Shown here: positions 19,103-28,549 of the stretch, piece by piece
Layout of the letters: every line of letters starts with the position of its first letter
How positions within the stretch are numbered: the stretch's first letter is position 1
From: Paenibacillus swuensis
GTDB taxonomy: Bacteria > Bacillota > Bacilli > Paenibacillales > DY6
Length of the DNA: 64,000 nt
Direction of reading: 5' to 3'
Assembly: GCF_001644605.1 (NCBI RefSeq)
Contig: NZ_CP011388.1
Location: 202,001-266,000, forward strand
Program-made: the position numbers and the translations under genes
The notes under the pieces: model-generated
What the model was told of the DNA's origin: nothing
The model's input: the letters and a program-made list of their open reading frames with translations, nothing else
Database searches by the model: none

Positions 19103-20125
19103 CTAGAGCCGCATCGCCCTAGTAGCAGCGTGTTTATTACGCCAATTCGAAGGAGTATCGCCTTCCCAAAGTCGGAAAGCGCGATAGAACGAGTTCTGGT
19201 CTTCATATCCGATCAAGAAAGCCACTTCCTTAATACCGAGCGAGGGATCGGCCAAGTAAGCTCGCGCCTGTTCATGTCTAGCTTGGGTTAGCAGAAGCTT
19301 GAAGCTTGTTTGGTCATCCGTCAGCCGGCGCTGCAAAGTACGGCCGCTCATATTCAGCTCTTTAGCCACCGTCTTAATGTCGGGTTGTCTCCCTGGGAGA
19401 CTCCGTATCATAATCCATTTGACCGTCTCGGCAATGGATTGATTACGCTTATGCTCATCCAAGGATTGGTCCAGAACAGGAGTCAGCATCTGCAGTAACT
19501 CTTCGTTGTATGAGATAAAGGCGAGGTCCAAATCCCGCCGATGTAACGATAACCGGTTACTCTGCGCACCCGACCGAATAGGACAACCGAAATAAGCTTC
19601 AAGCAGCTGCACATCCCCCATAGGTTGCGAAAATTCGACGAACTGCGCATTCAAAGGTTGACCTGTGCCACGACGCCCAAGCTCCAGAAGAAAGGCCAAT
19701 GTGATACCAACCAAGATCGGCGGGCCGGCTAGACCGGTAGACAACCATTCGAGTTCGATTACACAGTGCTCCCCCTCCTCTGTAATAAGCAAGCCTTCCG
19801 GTGGACACAGTTGTTTGTAGCGAGCCATCCTGTACAGAGCATCCCGATAGTCACGAGCGTGATAAGTCGCCATAACGGGCGGCGGGTATTTCGTTGTATC
19901 GAAAGCGGTGGCGAGGTTGATAATCGCTTCGGCCGTATCACCGAATAAATCTGAATAAGCCTGCCATATCGCAAAATATTGGGAAATCGTTACTTCCGGC
20001 TGAGTCATAATAGTAAGAGGCAATTGTGCTTTACGAGCTACTTCTTGGGCAGTCATCCCTAATTGCTGTAATCCCTCCCAAAAACCCTTTGGAAATTTAA
20101 TACGCTCAGAAGTATGAGTTTTCAT
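19103..20125 (-). CDS. AraC family transcriptional regulator (Arabinose_bd N-domain)
   Basis: 340 residues behind GAAGGAGG. The N-terminal about 190 residues resemble the PF12625 ligand domain of OruR/ArgR-like AraC proteins. The C-terminal AraC/XylS helix-turn-helix pair lies at about 235-330 (VAKELNMSGRTLQRRL, then EVAFLIGYEDQNSFYRAFRLWEGDTP). It is the presumed regulator of the SDR gene downstream. The inducer is unknown. Confidence 0.85.
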   Translation of the reverse strand: MKTHTSERIKFPKGFWEGLQQLGMTAQEVARKAQLPLTIMTQPEVTISQYFAIWQAYSDLFGDTAEAIINLATAFDTTKYPPPVMATYHARDYRDALYRMARYKQLCPPEGLLITEEGEHCVIELEWLSTGLAGPPILVGITLAFLLELGRRGTGQPLNAQFVEFSQPMGDVQLLEAYFGCPIRSGAQSNRLSLHRRDLDLAFISYNEELLQMLTPVLDQSLDEHKRNQSIAETVKWIMIRSLPGRQPDIKTVAKELNMSGRTLQRRLTDDQTSFKLLLTQARHEQARAYLADPSLGIKEVAFLIGYEDQNSFYRAFRLWEGDTPSNWRNKHAATRAMRL

Positions 20126-20228
20126 ATATGGCCTCCTTCACAAACTTCTAAACTATATAGAATACCCTATTCAATTCTAGTATAATTGGATAGAGTAACG
20201 CTATTCTAGCACAAGACCTCATGGGAGC

Positions 20229-21194
20229 GTGGTTACCATTCAAATATCCATAAACGAGATGCAATATTACAAAAATTTTGATGAAATCGCCAGAGACATA
20301 TTAGCCATGGCCAAAGAGTCTCTGCCCGACAGGCTTATTTACTTAACTTCTTTTGCCAGAAAAAAACAAATGATTCTTAAGCTTTCCGAACCGAACCCGA
20401 GCATTCATATTCATGAAGGCATGGTTATCGATATAAACGACACGGTTTGTAATCAAATTGATTTTGACAATAATGCACCTTTAATCTATGAGGATATGAG
20501 TAGGGAAACGAAACTGGATGACTTGAGACAAGCCCTGATCGGCGCGAATATTAATTCCTATCTAGGTGTTCCCATCATTCTTTCTAATGGCGAGGCATTC
20601 GGTACGCTGTGCGCTGTTCATACCCATGCCAATACAATTACCGCGAAGAGCACGAATACGATCCAAACTATCGCCAAAATGTTCTCCTATTATCTAGACT
20701 TAGAGCGTCTGGCTTATCGAGATTCCTTAACCGGTCTCTATAATCGTCAGTTTCTATATAAATATTTTGAAGAAAAGTTTGGTACCGGCGGAGCTTTATT
20801 CTTTCTTGATTTGGATGGTTTTAAGAATATTAACGACAGTTACGGACATGAAGCGGGAGATTTCATATTACGGGAAGTTGCTTTAAGGCTTGAGGGTTTC
20901 GTTCAGCGGCACAATGGTGTCGCGGTTAGATTAGGCGGAGATGAATTCGTCATTAACCTGATTGATCACTTGAGCAAAGAAGAATGGGGTAAGCACGCGG
21001 AATATTTACTCTCTCAATTATCTTCTTGGGATATTCCATTGGAAGGGTTTCAATTGTCTGTCAGTATCGGGATTGCCCTTTATGCTCCAAGCGACGGCAA
21101 CCCGTTGAAAGTCGTACTCAAACAGGCGGATAATGCTTTGTATTCGGCCAAAGCCATGGGTAAGAACACCTATCAATTCAACCCCGACCTATGA
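20229..21194 (+). CDS. GAF-GGDEF diguanylate cyclase
   Basis: 321 residues. The GTG at 20229 is uncertain because GGGAG lies only one base upstream; an ATG at 20262 is the alternative. A GAF sensor (about 10-155) precedes a GGDEF domain with an intact GGDEF active site (about 237-241) plus DLDGFKNINDSYGH. The inhibitory I-site RxxD is absent (RHNG in its place), so product feedback may be weak. It makes cyclic-di-GMP in the cytoplasm in response to a GAF ligand. It is divergent from the AraC gene and convergent with rpoN, and is not part of an operon. Confidence 0.88.
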   Translation: MVTIQISINEMQYYKNFDEIARDILAMAKESLPDRLIYLTSFARKKQMILKLSEPNPSIHIHEGMVIDINDTVCNQIDFDNNAPLIYEDMSRETKLDDLRQALIGANINSYLGVPIILSNGEAFGTLCAVHTHANTITAKSTNTIQTIAKMFSYYLDLERLAYRDSLTGLYNRQFLYKYFEEKFGTGGALFFLDLDGFKNINDSYGHEAGDFILREVALRLEGFVQRHNGVAVRLGGDEFVINLIDHLSKEEWGKHAEYLLSQLSSWDIPLEGFQLSVSIGIALYAPSDGNPLKVVLKQADNALYSAKAMGKNTYQFNPDL

Positions 21195-21227
21195 AAATTA
21201 AGTACTCCGCTGAAAGTTCACCTTCAA

Positions 21228-22541
21228 CTATTCAGTTGATTTCCGTACACTCGAAGGCAGAATCCTAAGCTCCTCCCTGTACTTTGCGACCGTGCGGCGG
21301 GCGATGTGGACGCCTTCGTCCTGGAGAAGCTCCGCGATTTTCTGGTCAGACAGGGGCTTGCGGCGATCTTCCTGATCCACCAGAAGTTTGATTCTAGATT
21401 TAATTCCTCTGGAGGAAGCCGCTTCGCCGGACATGGTTTGGAGACCCGAGGAGAAGAAGTACTTGAGTTCATATATACCTGCGGGCAGCTTCACGAATTT
21501 TCCGGCAATAGCCCGGCTCACTGTGGATTCATGCAGGTTCAGACGTTCCGAGATCACCTTTAAATTCATTGGCTTCAAATATCGCTCGCCTCTGCGCAGA
21601 AAATCCATTTGTTCTTCCACGATGGTTTCAATGACCCGAACCAATGTTTTCTTCCGATGATCCAGGCTCCGCATTAACCAATCCGCCGAACGTTCCCGTT
21701 CCTTCAGAAAACTCGAAGTTTCCTTACATATTAAATCCCATTTCACACCTTGATAGAATGTGCTTAAAGTTACCTTGGGCATATACCGCTCATTCATTCG
21801 AATGACGTATTGACCGGGCTCCACCGCGTCAATGTAAGCATCCGGAACGATATAGTGGGTTTGCTTCGGAGCGCATGAAGTTCCTGGTTTCGGATCCAAT
21901 GAGCGGATGTAACGAAGCGCGTCGCTCACCATTGCCACCGGAACCTTCAATGCCTGTGCGGCCACAGCCAGTTTTCCTTGTGCTACTCCCTCGAGATGCG
22001 AAGTAATTACCGCCTCCGCCAACGGATGCGCATCGGCATCCCTTCGCACCTGGAGCAGCAAACATTCCGCTAGATTTCTGGCGGCAACCCCCGCCGGCTC
22101 AAAGCTCTGAACTTGATGTAACGCTGCTTTTAACAAATCTATAGTATATCCAGTCGTCAAAGCGATCTCTTCCAGCGACGTCTCCAGGTATCCTTGCTCT
22201 CCCAGACTGCCCGCCAGAAACACCGCTGCGTCATAAACATCCACCGAAAGCGTCAACACATTCAATTGACCTATGAGTTGCTGCTCCAACGTCTCTCCTG
22301 CAGCCTGAATCCGGCTAAATGGATCATACTCTCCACTGAACTGCCCCGATGAACGATTTACTGTCTTCCCGCGTTCGTAACGGTATTCCAATTCCAACAA
22401 AGGATTATCCCGCGTTTCCTCTTCAAGATAACGAGTGAGCTCATATCCTGACATTTGCAAAATCTGCACCGACTGACGTAATTCAGGGGTTAACGCAAGC
22501 TTGTATGTTTGTTCTTGATTCAATCTGAGTTCTACCGCCAT
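21228..22541 (-). CDS. rpoN: RNA polymerase sigma-54 factor
   Basis: 437 residues. The Gln/Leu-rich region I (LALTPELRQSVQILQMSGYEL) contacts the activator, the core-binding region lies in the middle, and the RpoN box ARRTVAKYRE near the C-terminus reads the -24 element. The length is normal for the family and no key motif is missing. RpoN redirects polymerase to -24/-12 promoters, which need an ATP-hydrolysing activator. Its gene lies about 5 kb from such an activator and 7-20 kb from three matching promoters in this window. It is transcribed alone, upstream of a convergent cyclase gene. Confidence 0.95.
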   Translation of the reverse strand: MAVELRLNQEQTYKLALTPELRQSVQILQMSGYELTRYLEEETRDNPLLELEYRYERGKTVNRSSGQFSGEYDPFSRIQAAGETLEQQLIGQLNVLTLSVDVYDAAVFLAGSLGEQGYLETSLEEIALTTGYTIDLLKAALHQVQSFEPAGVAARNLAECLLLQVRRDADAHPLAEAVITSHLEGVAQGKLAVAAQALKVPVAMVSDALRYIRSLDPKPGTSCAPKQTHYIVPDAYIDAVEPGQYVIRMNERYMPKVTLSTFYQGVKWDLICKETSSFLKERERSADWLMRSLDHRKKTLVRVIETIVEEQMDFLRRGERYLKPMNLKVISERLNLHESTVSRAIAGKFVKLPAGIYELKYFFSSGLQTMSGEAASSRGIKSRIKLLVDQEDRRKPLSDQKIAELLQDEGVHIARRTVAKYREELRILPSSVRKSTE

Positions 22542-22744
22542 GCTATCATCCGTCCTTCCTTACTTTCGGCCTTATTCATTTATTTTAAAAGTTATGTCAT
22601 GGAATGTAAAGTAACATTTTGATAAAGTAATACAATATTGAATGCGCTTAACCTAACATGTAGCTTACAAATTGGTTTATATAAATGCACCAACAACACC
22701 CATTCACCAATAAAATTTAGATTAAATGTCATATATCCTAACAC

Positions 22745-22780
22745 AAATGAAAATAGCCCATGCATAGATACATGGGCTAT
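22745..22780 (-). terminator. Terminator after the ADP-ribosylglycohydrolase gene
   Basis: A perfect 10-bp stem ATAGCCCATG/CATGGGCTAT (22753-22762 with 22771-22780) is followed on the minus strand by TTTTCATTTG. It lies 33 nt past the stop codon at 22813. Confidence 0.75.
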
Positions 22781-22812
22781 CCTCAAAAGCATTAGTGAAT
22801 TGTTAATTACGG

Positions 22813-24981
22813 CTATATTCCCTTTACGGAAAACTTTTTGTAATGCGTATGACTACCTCCTGTATTGGCGAAACCAACCTGTCCTGTCAAATAGGGTTGG
22901 TCGGCGTCCTCAAACTGGAGCAGTTCCTGACCGTCAACACTCGCCGTAATGCACGCACCCTGGACCTGTACCGAAATGTGATAATCTCTTCCATGAGTCC
23001 ATTCATAAGGACAAGAGGCCAGCACTTGATACCCGTTCGTATTTTTGGAAAGGATCAATTGATTGTCCGAACCAAACCCGACAGCGTAGGAGCGAATTCC
23101 GCCTTGAACCCGTACCAAGAGTTGATGATGATCACCAGTAAGAGGATGAACAACGGCCTCATAAATATAATCTTTCCATGCAATATCACCGGTGTAACAT
23201 TCAGCAGTTTCCCCGTAGTAACTTCCGGAGAGTTCACCGTCTTCCAGCGTCCACAATCCGCGAAGATACGTACATTGACTTACCTCAATATGAAGACCAT
23301 ACCAGCGTTCCAACCGCTCATGCTTGAAATCCACAGCGTAGTTAGGACTACCTGTAAAGTTGAAATGATCGAGGTAGGCGACCAAGTTTGAAGACCAGCC
23401 TTCCGATGGTATGAATTCGACTCCCGCTTGCTCTAGACATACGTTTTCCATATAAGGTATGGAATAACTTATCGACGTCCACTCGCCAGGCACAAGCGAA
23501 ACTAGATCTCCATAATGTCTGACACCCGCGTTACCGTCCTTAACATACAGACGCGCTTGAATCCCCAGCCCGACGAAATCCGGAACCATCACTTTGGCTT
23601 CTATCGTTTGTCCGGGATACAACAGCGGTGAGAAGCTCGGATCATAACGGCTGTCGTTGAAATCGCTTGGACGGTAGTAGGTTTGATGATATACACGGTA
23701 TCCGTATCCCCCGTTAACCCGATCAAAGAAGACTTTCAACGAACGGGATCCCGTTGCCGCGGCATCCGTTGTATTTGTTACGGTACTGGTAACGTGAACT
23801 CCGCTTTCATCGGAATCCGTACGAAAAGCATGCGTGGAACCGGCGTATTCGAAGTGGAATCGCGCAGCAGTTCCGCTAAGAATGGAGCTCCATTCTCCAG
23901 GGGCTTCCTCGCCTGCAATCTTGTAACCAAGATTAGCGATATAGGATGCGCACCATGGAATATCCAAGATGTTCAATGCACCGATGACGCTGGAGCAACA
24001 CAGGAAATCGTTAATCGGCTCCCGCCATGACGATTCAATGCCTTCCAGACCGTTACGGACACCCATAATTGTTCCTACATTGGCAACATTACAGTCCGTA
24101 TCCCATCCGCACATATTGCAAATATTAATCGCTCTCGAAAAATCCCCTTCGCCGTAAAGCAAGGAAAGTACAATGACGGCGGCGTTAGGTATAATGTGGC
24201 ATTCCCCAGGGTACAAGTCATACCCGAAATGATCTCTGACATAGAAGAAGGCTTCCCGCCAGTTCTCCGGATGTTCTCTGTGGTATTCCATAACCGCCTT
24301 AGTCATCCGTGTAAACTCGCAATCGTCCGGAATCACGGATAACCCCGCGTTCAGGATATTCCCCATATCCTTCGTGTTGAATGCCGCAGCGATACAAGCC
24401 GCGATAAACATCCCGCCGTATTTGCCGTTCCCGTCATGGGACACGCTGGCGATCTTCTCCGCGTATTCCGCGGCTAAACGTGGGTTTCCAGGTGCGATTA
24501 ATCCCCATACATCAATAAAGATTTGTCCGCCAATCTGCTCCGCTACCGCTTTACCGTTCTGCTCGATGGAACCGGATTGCGGTGCCATGATTCCATTTTT
24601 CAAGTTGAGATAGGCTGTATGCTCTGTGGATTTACCGTAGCCTCCCCACCAGTAGAACCCGTGGCCGTCCGGCGCATAATTCAGCCATGTCAGCCCCATC
24701 TGCTCCGCCGTAATCTCGCCAGTATGCGTATAATCCTCCAATGCGCGCAGAAAGAACATAGGTCCATTCGTATCATCGTCCGCGGCAAAGTTCTTGAATT
24801 GATGAAGATAACCTGTAATTTCACCAAACGTTCTTTCGATCCGGTCATACGACCACTGCTCAATATTGCCCCCGTGGCGCACCCCGATTACCTTGCCTAA
24901 CCAGCCTGCATAAACCTTTTCGATATAATCCGCCGGAATCGTATGTTTCGTTGACTCCTTAGCTTGTTCAAGTGTATTCAT
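22813..24981 (-). CDS. ADP-ribosylglycohydrolase family protein with C-terminal beta-sandwich domains
   Basis: 722 residues from ATG 24981, with GGGAGG 9 nt upstream. The N-terminal about 400 residues are an ADP-ribosylglycohydrolase fold (PF03747). The metal-binding acidic motifs are seen as ADDDTNG and, near the end of the fold, GWDTDCNVANVGTIMG. Two extra regions follow: a beta-rich part (about 405-590) and a LamG/DUF1080-like sandwich (about 590-722) resembling sugar-binding domains. There is no signal peptide, so it acts in the cytoplasm. Proteins of this build may remove ADP-ribose or a ribosyl group from a small molecule or protein, and the tail hints at a carbohydrate-linked substrate. 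An AraC regulator just upstream probably controls it. Confidence 0.85.
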   Translation of the reverse strand: MNTLEQAKESTKHTIPADYIEKVYAGWLGKVIGVRHGGNIEQWSYDRIERTFGEITGYLHQFKNFAADDDTNGPMFFLRALEDYTHTGEITAEQMGLTWLNYAPDGHGFYWWGGYGKSTEHTAYLNLKNGIMAPQSGSIEQNGKAVAEQIGGQIFIDVWGLIAPGNPRLAAEYAEKIASVSHDGNGKYGGMFIAACIAAAFNTKDMGNILNAGLSVIPDDCEFTRMTKAVMEYHREHPENWREAFFYVRDHFGYDLYPGECHIIPNAAVIVLSLLYGEGDFSRAINICNMCGWDTDCNVANVGTIMGVRNGLEGIESSWREPINDFLCCSSVIGALNILDIPWCASYIANLGYKIAGEEAPGEWSSILSGTAARFHFEYAGSTHAFRTDSDESGVHVTSTVTNTTDAAATGSRSLKVFFDRVNGGYGYRVYHQTYYRPSDFNDSRYDPSFSPLLYPGQTIEAKVMVPDFVGLGIQARLYVKDGNAGVRHYGDLVSLVPGEWTSISYSIPYMENVCLEQAGVEFIPSEGWSSNLVAYLDHFNFTGSPNYAVDFKHERLERWYGLHIEVSQCTYLRGLWTLEDGELSGSYYGETAECYTGDIAWKDYIYEAVVHPLTGDHHQLLVRVQGGIRSYAVGFGSDNQLILSKNTNGYQVLASCPYEWTHGRDYHISVQVQGACITASVDGQELLQFEDADQPYLTGQVGFANTGGSHTHYKKFSVKGI

Positions 24982-25092
24982 TCTTCCATGCCTCCCATGC
25001 TTGAGCGTTCTCATCATAAACTTAACATGGGTGTTTCCATCAAATCTTCCTCATTTGGAACAAAATATTGCTAAAAACGGCTATTTCATCGC

Positions 25093-25944
25093 CTAAACTG
25101 ACATCTCTGTAACCTGGTCCCGATATTGTTGAGGGCTCACCCCCACAATGTGCCGGAACGATCGATAAAACGGAGTCTGGCTCTGAAAACCGCACTGCAG
25201 ACAGATGTCGAGCACAGGCAAATCGGATGTAATCAGCAAACGTTTGGCCTCATTGATTCGAAGATGGGTCAAATACTCTTTAAAGCCTTCACCGATCGTT
25301 TCCTTGAACAAATGGCGGGCTCTGGATGGACTTAATCTTAACAAATCCGCGATGTGTTCCAGTTCAAGCGGCTCGCGAAACTGTTCTTTCATAAGAGAAA
25401 GGGCCGGTTGCAGTTTGTTATACGAGTTAAAGACCCTGTTCATTTCCTTGCGCGGGGTGTTATTTCCATAGTGACGAAGCAGTAAAGAGCAAATCTGCAG
25501 CAGTATACCGCGCATCATGCTTTTACACCCAACGCTGCGTTCATTATATTCCTGTTGAAATTGAAGGAAAAGAGCGCCTAACTCATCGGCGATGCGCGTT
25601 CCAGCCGGTATCTGATTGGAAAACTGTGCAGGATTATATATAAAGGGCAGCAATAATTCTTTGTCCATCTGATCCATAATGCTGGGGTCAAAAAAGATAA
25701 ACAAATACCGGCTTGGGTCCTCCGGATCCGACTGCGCGATATGTCTTTCCATATTGTTAACCACAAATACATCACCCGGCTGTACCCGGTATTTCTTGTC
25801 TCCGAAGTAGAACCATCCCTGTCCGGATACACAATAGCCAATTTCAAGCGGCGTATGCCAGTGAAATGTTTCCACCATCGAAATAGGTGTCCAATCCTCG
25901 ATAAGAAAAGGCATATCCTTCTCAAATTCATAGAAAATTTCCAT
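25093..25944 (-). CDS. AraC family regulator with N-terminal cupin
   Basis: 283 residues behind GAGGGAG. A cupin ligand domain (about 15-120; HTPLEIGYCVSGQGWFYFG) precedes an AraC DNA-binding domain (about 180-280; LEHIADLLRLSPSRARHLF and CGFQSQTPFYRSFRHIVGVSP). Such proteins usually sense sugars or glycosides. The gene is 111 nt upstream of the ADP-ribosylglycohydrolase gene on the same strand, the likely target. Confidence 0.88.
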   Translation of the reverse strand: MEIFYEFEKDMPFLIEDWTPISMVETFHWHTPLEIGYCVSGQGWFYFGDKKYRVQPGDVFVVNNMERHIAQSDPEDPSRYLFIFFDPSIMDQMDKELLLPFIYNPAQFSNQIPAGTRIADELGALFLQFQQEYNERSVGCKSMMRGILLQICSLLLRHYGNNTPRKEMNRVFNSYNKLQPALSLMKEQFREPLELEHIADLLRLSPSRARHLFKETIGEGFKEYLTHLRINEAKRLLITSDLPVLDICLQCGFQSQTPFYRSFRHIVGVSPQQYRDQVTEMSV

Positions 25945-26012
25945 AAGCCGCTCCCTCGTAAAGATCCCCGTAAATGTTACCTTCAGCTAAAGTATACATG
26001 AACAACAGGCAT

Positions 26013-26040
26013 AAAAAAAAGACCGCACCCAAAGGTGCAG
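26013..26040 (-). terminator. Terminator after the second cyanophycinase gene
   Basis: GCACC (26025-26029) pairs with GGTGC (26034-26038), loop 4 nt. An eight-base run of T follows on the minus strand at 26013-26020. It lies just past the stop at 26054. Confidence 0.7.
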
Positions 26041-26053
26041 CCTTATGTTTCAA

Positions 26054-27055
26054 TTAATACACTGAACCCTTGGAAGAGGTTAACGAACCGTTAGCCGCGT
26101 TCAACGTATACGAAGTACCGCCGCTGCCGGACCAGGAACTGAGGTTAAACGACTGCGATGAGGAGTCTCCGACTCTGTATACAGAAACGTTGTTGATCTT
26201 AAGCGGCTGGCCGGAAGAAATTGTGGTCGCCGCCTGGGTTGTTTTGAGGAAATACACATACCCCGCTCCCAACACATAACCGCTCCCGTTCGGCTCAACT
26301 ACATAGGCGGTTGCTTCGTCTACTCCAATGCCTTTGGCCCCGTTGGCCGGTGCCCAGCCGTCTTTAATGTTCCTTGCGACAAAGCCCACCAACCGTCCCA
26401 TCCGATCCCGCTCATAGAAGTGAGTATCCACAATCACGTCACTGAGATTCCATAACGCGTTGAAATCGCGGGTAAACGTCATGTAGTTGATGAAAGGATT
26501 ATCCAGCGCCTCATCCGAATACACCGAACCGTTCCGCGCATCATAGATGTGCTCCCCCATGACCATAGCGCCGGCACTTGTGCCTCCGATCGGCACACCG
26601 CGTGTTTTCAGCTCGGCAATCGCGGTTTCCACCTTGGTGTCCTTGAAGTAGTTCACATACGTATTCTGGTCGCCGCCTGCAATAAACAGGGCTTCCGCAT
26701 TGCGAATTTTATCATAAATGAAGTTGTCGTTTGCGCCGGTTTTGTTCTTCACAATCAGCGTTTCAACAGAATTGACCGTGCCTAGCCCATTAACGTAGGA
26801 GTTGTAAGCGTTGGTTCCGGACGTACGCAGAATGACGAAATCACCGCCGCCGGACTTGTTGATCATCCATTCGAACGCCTCATCCACATCCGTGCCGCCG
26901 CCCATGATGACCATGCCGCCCGAAGTCGTTGTCGTCACGTTCGCAGTGCTGCCTACTGAAAAGTAGTCGTAATTCGTTGCGGCGCCCGCGCTGAAACCTG
27001 AAGCTACCGTACACACCAATGCAGCAACCAGAGACCAAGCCGTTCTTTTCTTCAT
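26054..27055 (-). CDS. Secreted cyanophycinase (peptidase family S51)
   Basis: 333 residues from ATG 27055, with GAGGAGG 8 nt upstream. It has a signal peptide ending near AGAA-T (residue 26), and no lipobox or anchor. The S51 core is complete: MGGGTDVDEAFEWM, FIAGGDQNTYV, the nucleophile Ser160 in IGGTSAGAM, His212 in DTHFYERDRMGRL, and GIGVDEATAYVV. Cyanophycinases cut the multi-L-arginyl-poly-aspartate polymer to beta-aspartyl-arginine dipeptides outside the cell; related secreted forms are known in Gram-positive bacteria. About 70 residues after the core form a beta-rich tail. It is downstream of an SGNH/stalk protein gene with a gap of 106 nt. Confidence 0.88.
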   Translation of the reverse strand: MKKRTAWSLVAALVCTVASGFSAGAATNYDYFSVGSTANVTTTTSGGMVIMGGGTDVDEAFEWMINKSGGGDFVILRTSGTNAYNSYVNGLGTVNSVETLIVKNKTGANDNFIYDKIRNAEALFIAGGDQNTYVNYFKDTKVETAIAELKTRGVPIGGTSAGAMVMGEHIYDARNGSVYSDEALDNPFINYMTFTRDFNALWNLSDVIVDTHFYERDRMGRLVGFVARNIKDGWAPANGAKGIGVDEATAYVVEPNGSGYVLGAGYVYFLKTTQAATTISSGQPLKINNVSVYRVGDSSSQSFNLSSWSGSGGTSYTLNAANGSLTSSKGSVY

Positions 27056-27115
27056 CAATAATTCCTCCTCTAAATTGGGTTCGTTCACCGGGATTTTCCC
27101 GGCACCCATCTTAAA

Positions 27116-27130
27116 GCAAGAACCATACCT
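27116..27130 (-). promoter_or_regulatory. Possible weak sigma-54 promoter of the second cyanophycinase
   Basis: Minus-strand GGTATGGTTCTTGCT has GG and GC 10 nt apart and a good TTGCT, but the -24 half departs from TGGCAC. A small hairpin (CCGGGA/TCCCGG) lies between it and the ribosome site. Only the spacing and context favour it. Confidence 0.25.
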
Positions 27131-27161
27131 GTTCTTCACAAAGCGTTAATAAAATAAAAAA

Positions 27162-28517
27162 TTAGTTGTTCAGCCAGTCCGACATGTGCTCCGCCAGTTT
27201 CTTCTCTCCTGCTTGGGAGCGGTGAATCCAATCGATGAAATGGGAACTGTTCCACTCACCTGTTTCCTGATTAAAGTCTTTAAAGGCGATGTTTTCCTGT
27301 CCTGCCAAAAGCTCCCGGATCGCATTCACTTGCGCCTCAAATCCGGCTTTAGTCAGCGTTGTATGCTTATACATTTCCGAGGTTAGATACGGCGGAACGT
27401 AAATGAAGAAGGATTGTTCCGGTCGATTCGCCGCTACATCCCGCAGCAATTCCAGCTGCTTCTTCAAAGCCGGGTCCAGCCCGCTCTTGGCATAGAACAA
27501 TTGTTTACCTCGAGCGATCCTTTCCTGCAACTTGAGCGAGCCTTGTTGCGCGTAAGTCGGATAAGGAAGATCCAGTTTCTCGTCATCCCGGCTCATGTCG
27601 GTGCGAAGCGAGCTTAATGCGGACGGGTATGCAGGCAACGGCGCTTTCAGCATCGTATCCAGTCCCGTGTAAGGCTGAGAAGCGCCCCAGAACGTTTGGA
27701 GCTGGATGACCACGGTGGACGCGGACATGTCTTTCAGCGTTTTTTGGATCAGAGGTATCATCTCATTGGCGGAGAATCCGGGTACACCCAGGTTATATAC
27801 GGGTTGCCCCAGTTGAGATCCGACCAAAGCCGGCAACGCTTCGGAACGGCCCAGATAGGATCCGTAGGTTGTGGAATCGCCAAAGAACAGATGAGACTCC
27901 GTGCTGTCCTGCTGATTCAAGTAAGCTAACCAGGCAGGTGTCTTGGTTAACATCGTGTGATTGGGAAGCGTCAGCCGGTAACGGCTTAATTCGGCCGCCC
28001 CAGTAGTCGGGCCCCATTTCTTACGATTGCTGTCAATTGTAATCACTTGCGTGCCTGCGTTGAAGCCCACCGTCGCGCCGAGGGACTCGCTGACGAATCG
28101 GAGCGGTACCATGGTCGTTGTGCCGATGACGCGGCCCGGCTGCGACGTTAACTTGATTGGCCAGCCGTTCTTCACGGCCTGTGTTGTACCCAACTTATAA
28201 ATAAGTTCCATCTGATTGCGCGTAGCCGTTACGGTTTGGCTCTTATTCTCGTAGTAGACACCCGCGCCCAAGGCCTCAAAGATGCGGCGCATCGGCACCA
28301 GCGTACTTCCGTTGATGACTTTCGGCGGGACGTCAAACTTCAACTTGATACCGTCCAATACGACAGACAGCGATGGCGCGGCTTCCGTTCTCGGAGGCGA
28401 GATCGCTCCCGCTCCGGATGTCACACTTAAGGCGAGAAGCAGAGTCAGCGCTGCTGCTCGCTTTGTGAGTAGTTTAGTGAGTGTCACGCGTCCGGCTTGC
28501 GGAGCTTGAAGGTTCAT
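27162..28517 (-). CDS. Secreted protein with copper-amine-oxidase-like stalk domain and SGNH hydrolase-like domain
   Basis: 451 residues. After a signal peptide (about 15-47) comes a PF07833 stalk domain (about 50-170) with the repeated pattern LVPMRRIFEALGA and MVPLRFVSESLGA. The rest resembles an SGNH/GDSL esterase: FFGDSTTYGS carries the candidate nucleophile, and DWIHRSQAGEKKLA near the end supplies Asp and His. The likely role is a cell-wall-associated deacylase or esterase of unknown substrate. It is the middle gene of a three-gene minus-strand set, 32 nt after an unknown protein and 106 nt before a cyanophycinase. Confidence 0.75.
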   Translation of the reverse strand: MNLQAPQAGRVTLTKLLTKRAAALTLLLALSVTSGAGAISPPRTEAAPSLSVVLDGIKLKFDVPPKVINGSTLVPMRRIFEALGAGVYYENKSQTVTATRNQMELIYKLGTTQAVKNGWPIKLTSQPGRVIGTTTMVPLRFVSESLGATVGFNAGTQVITIDSNRKKWGPTTGAAELSRYRLTLPNHTMLTKTPAWLAYLNQQDSTESHLFFGDSTTYGSYLGRSEALPALVGSQLGQPVYNLGVPGFSANEMIPLIQKTLKDMSASTVVIQLQTFWGASQPYTGLDTMLKAPLPAYPSALSSLRTDMSRDDEKLDLPYPTYAQQGSLKLQERIARGKQLFYAKSGLDPALKKQLELLRDVAANRPEQSFFIYVPPYLTSEMYKHTTLTKAGFEAQVNAIRELLAGQENIAFKDFNQETGEWNSSHFIDWIHRSQAGEKKLAEHMSDWLNN

Positions 28518-28549
28518 CGATAGTCATCCTCTCATTCTTGTTGTGTATT

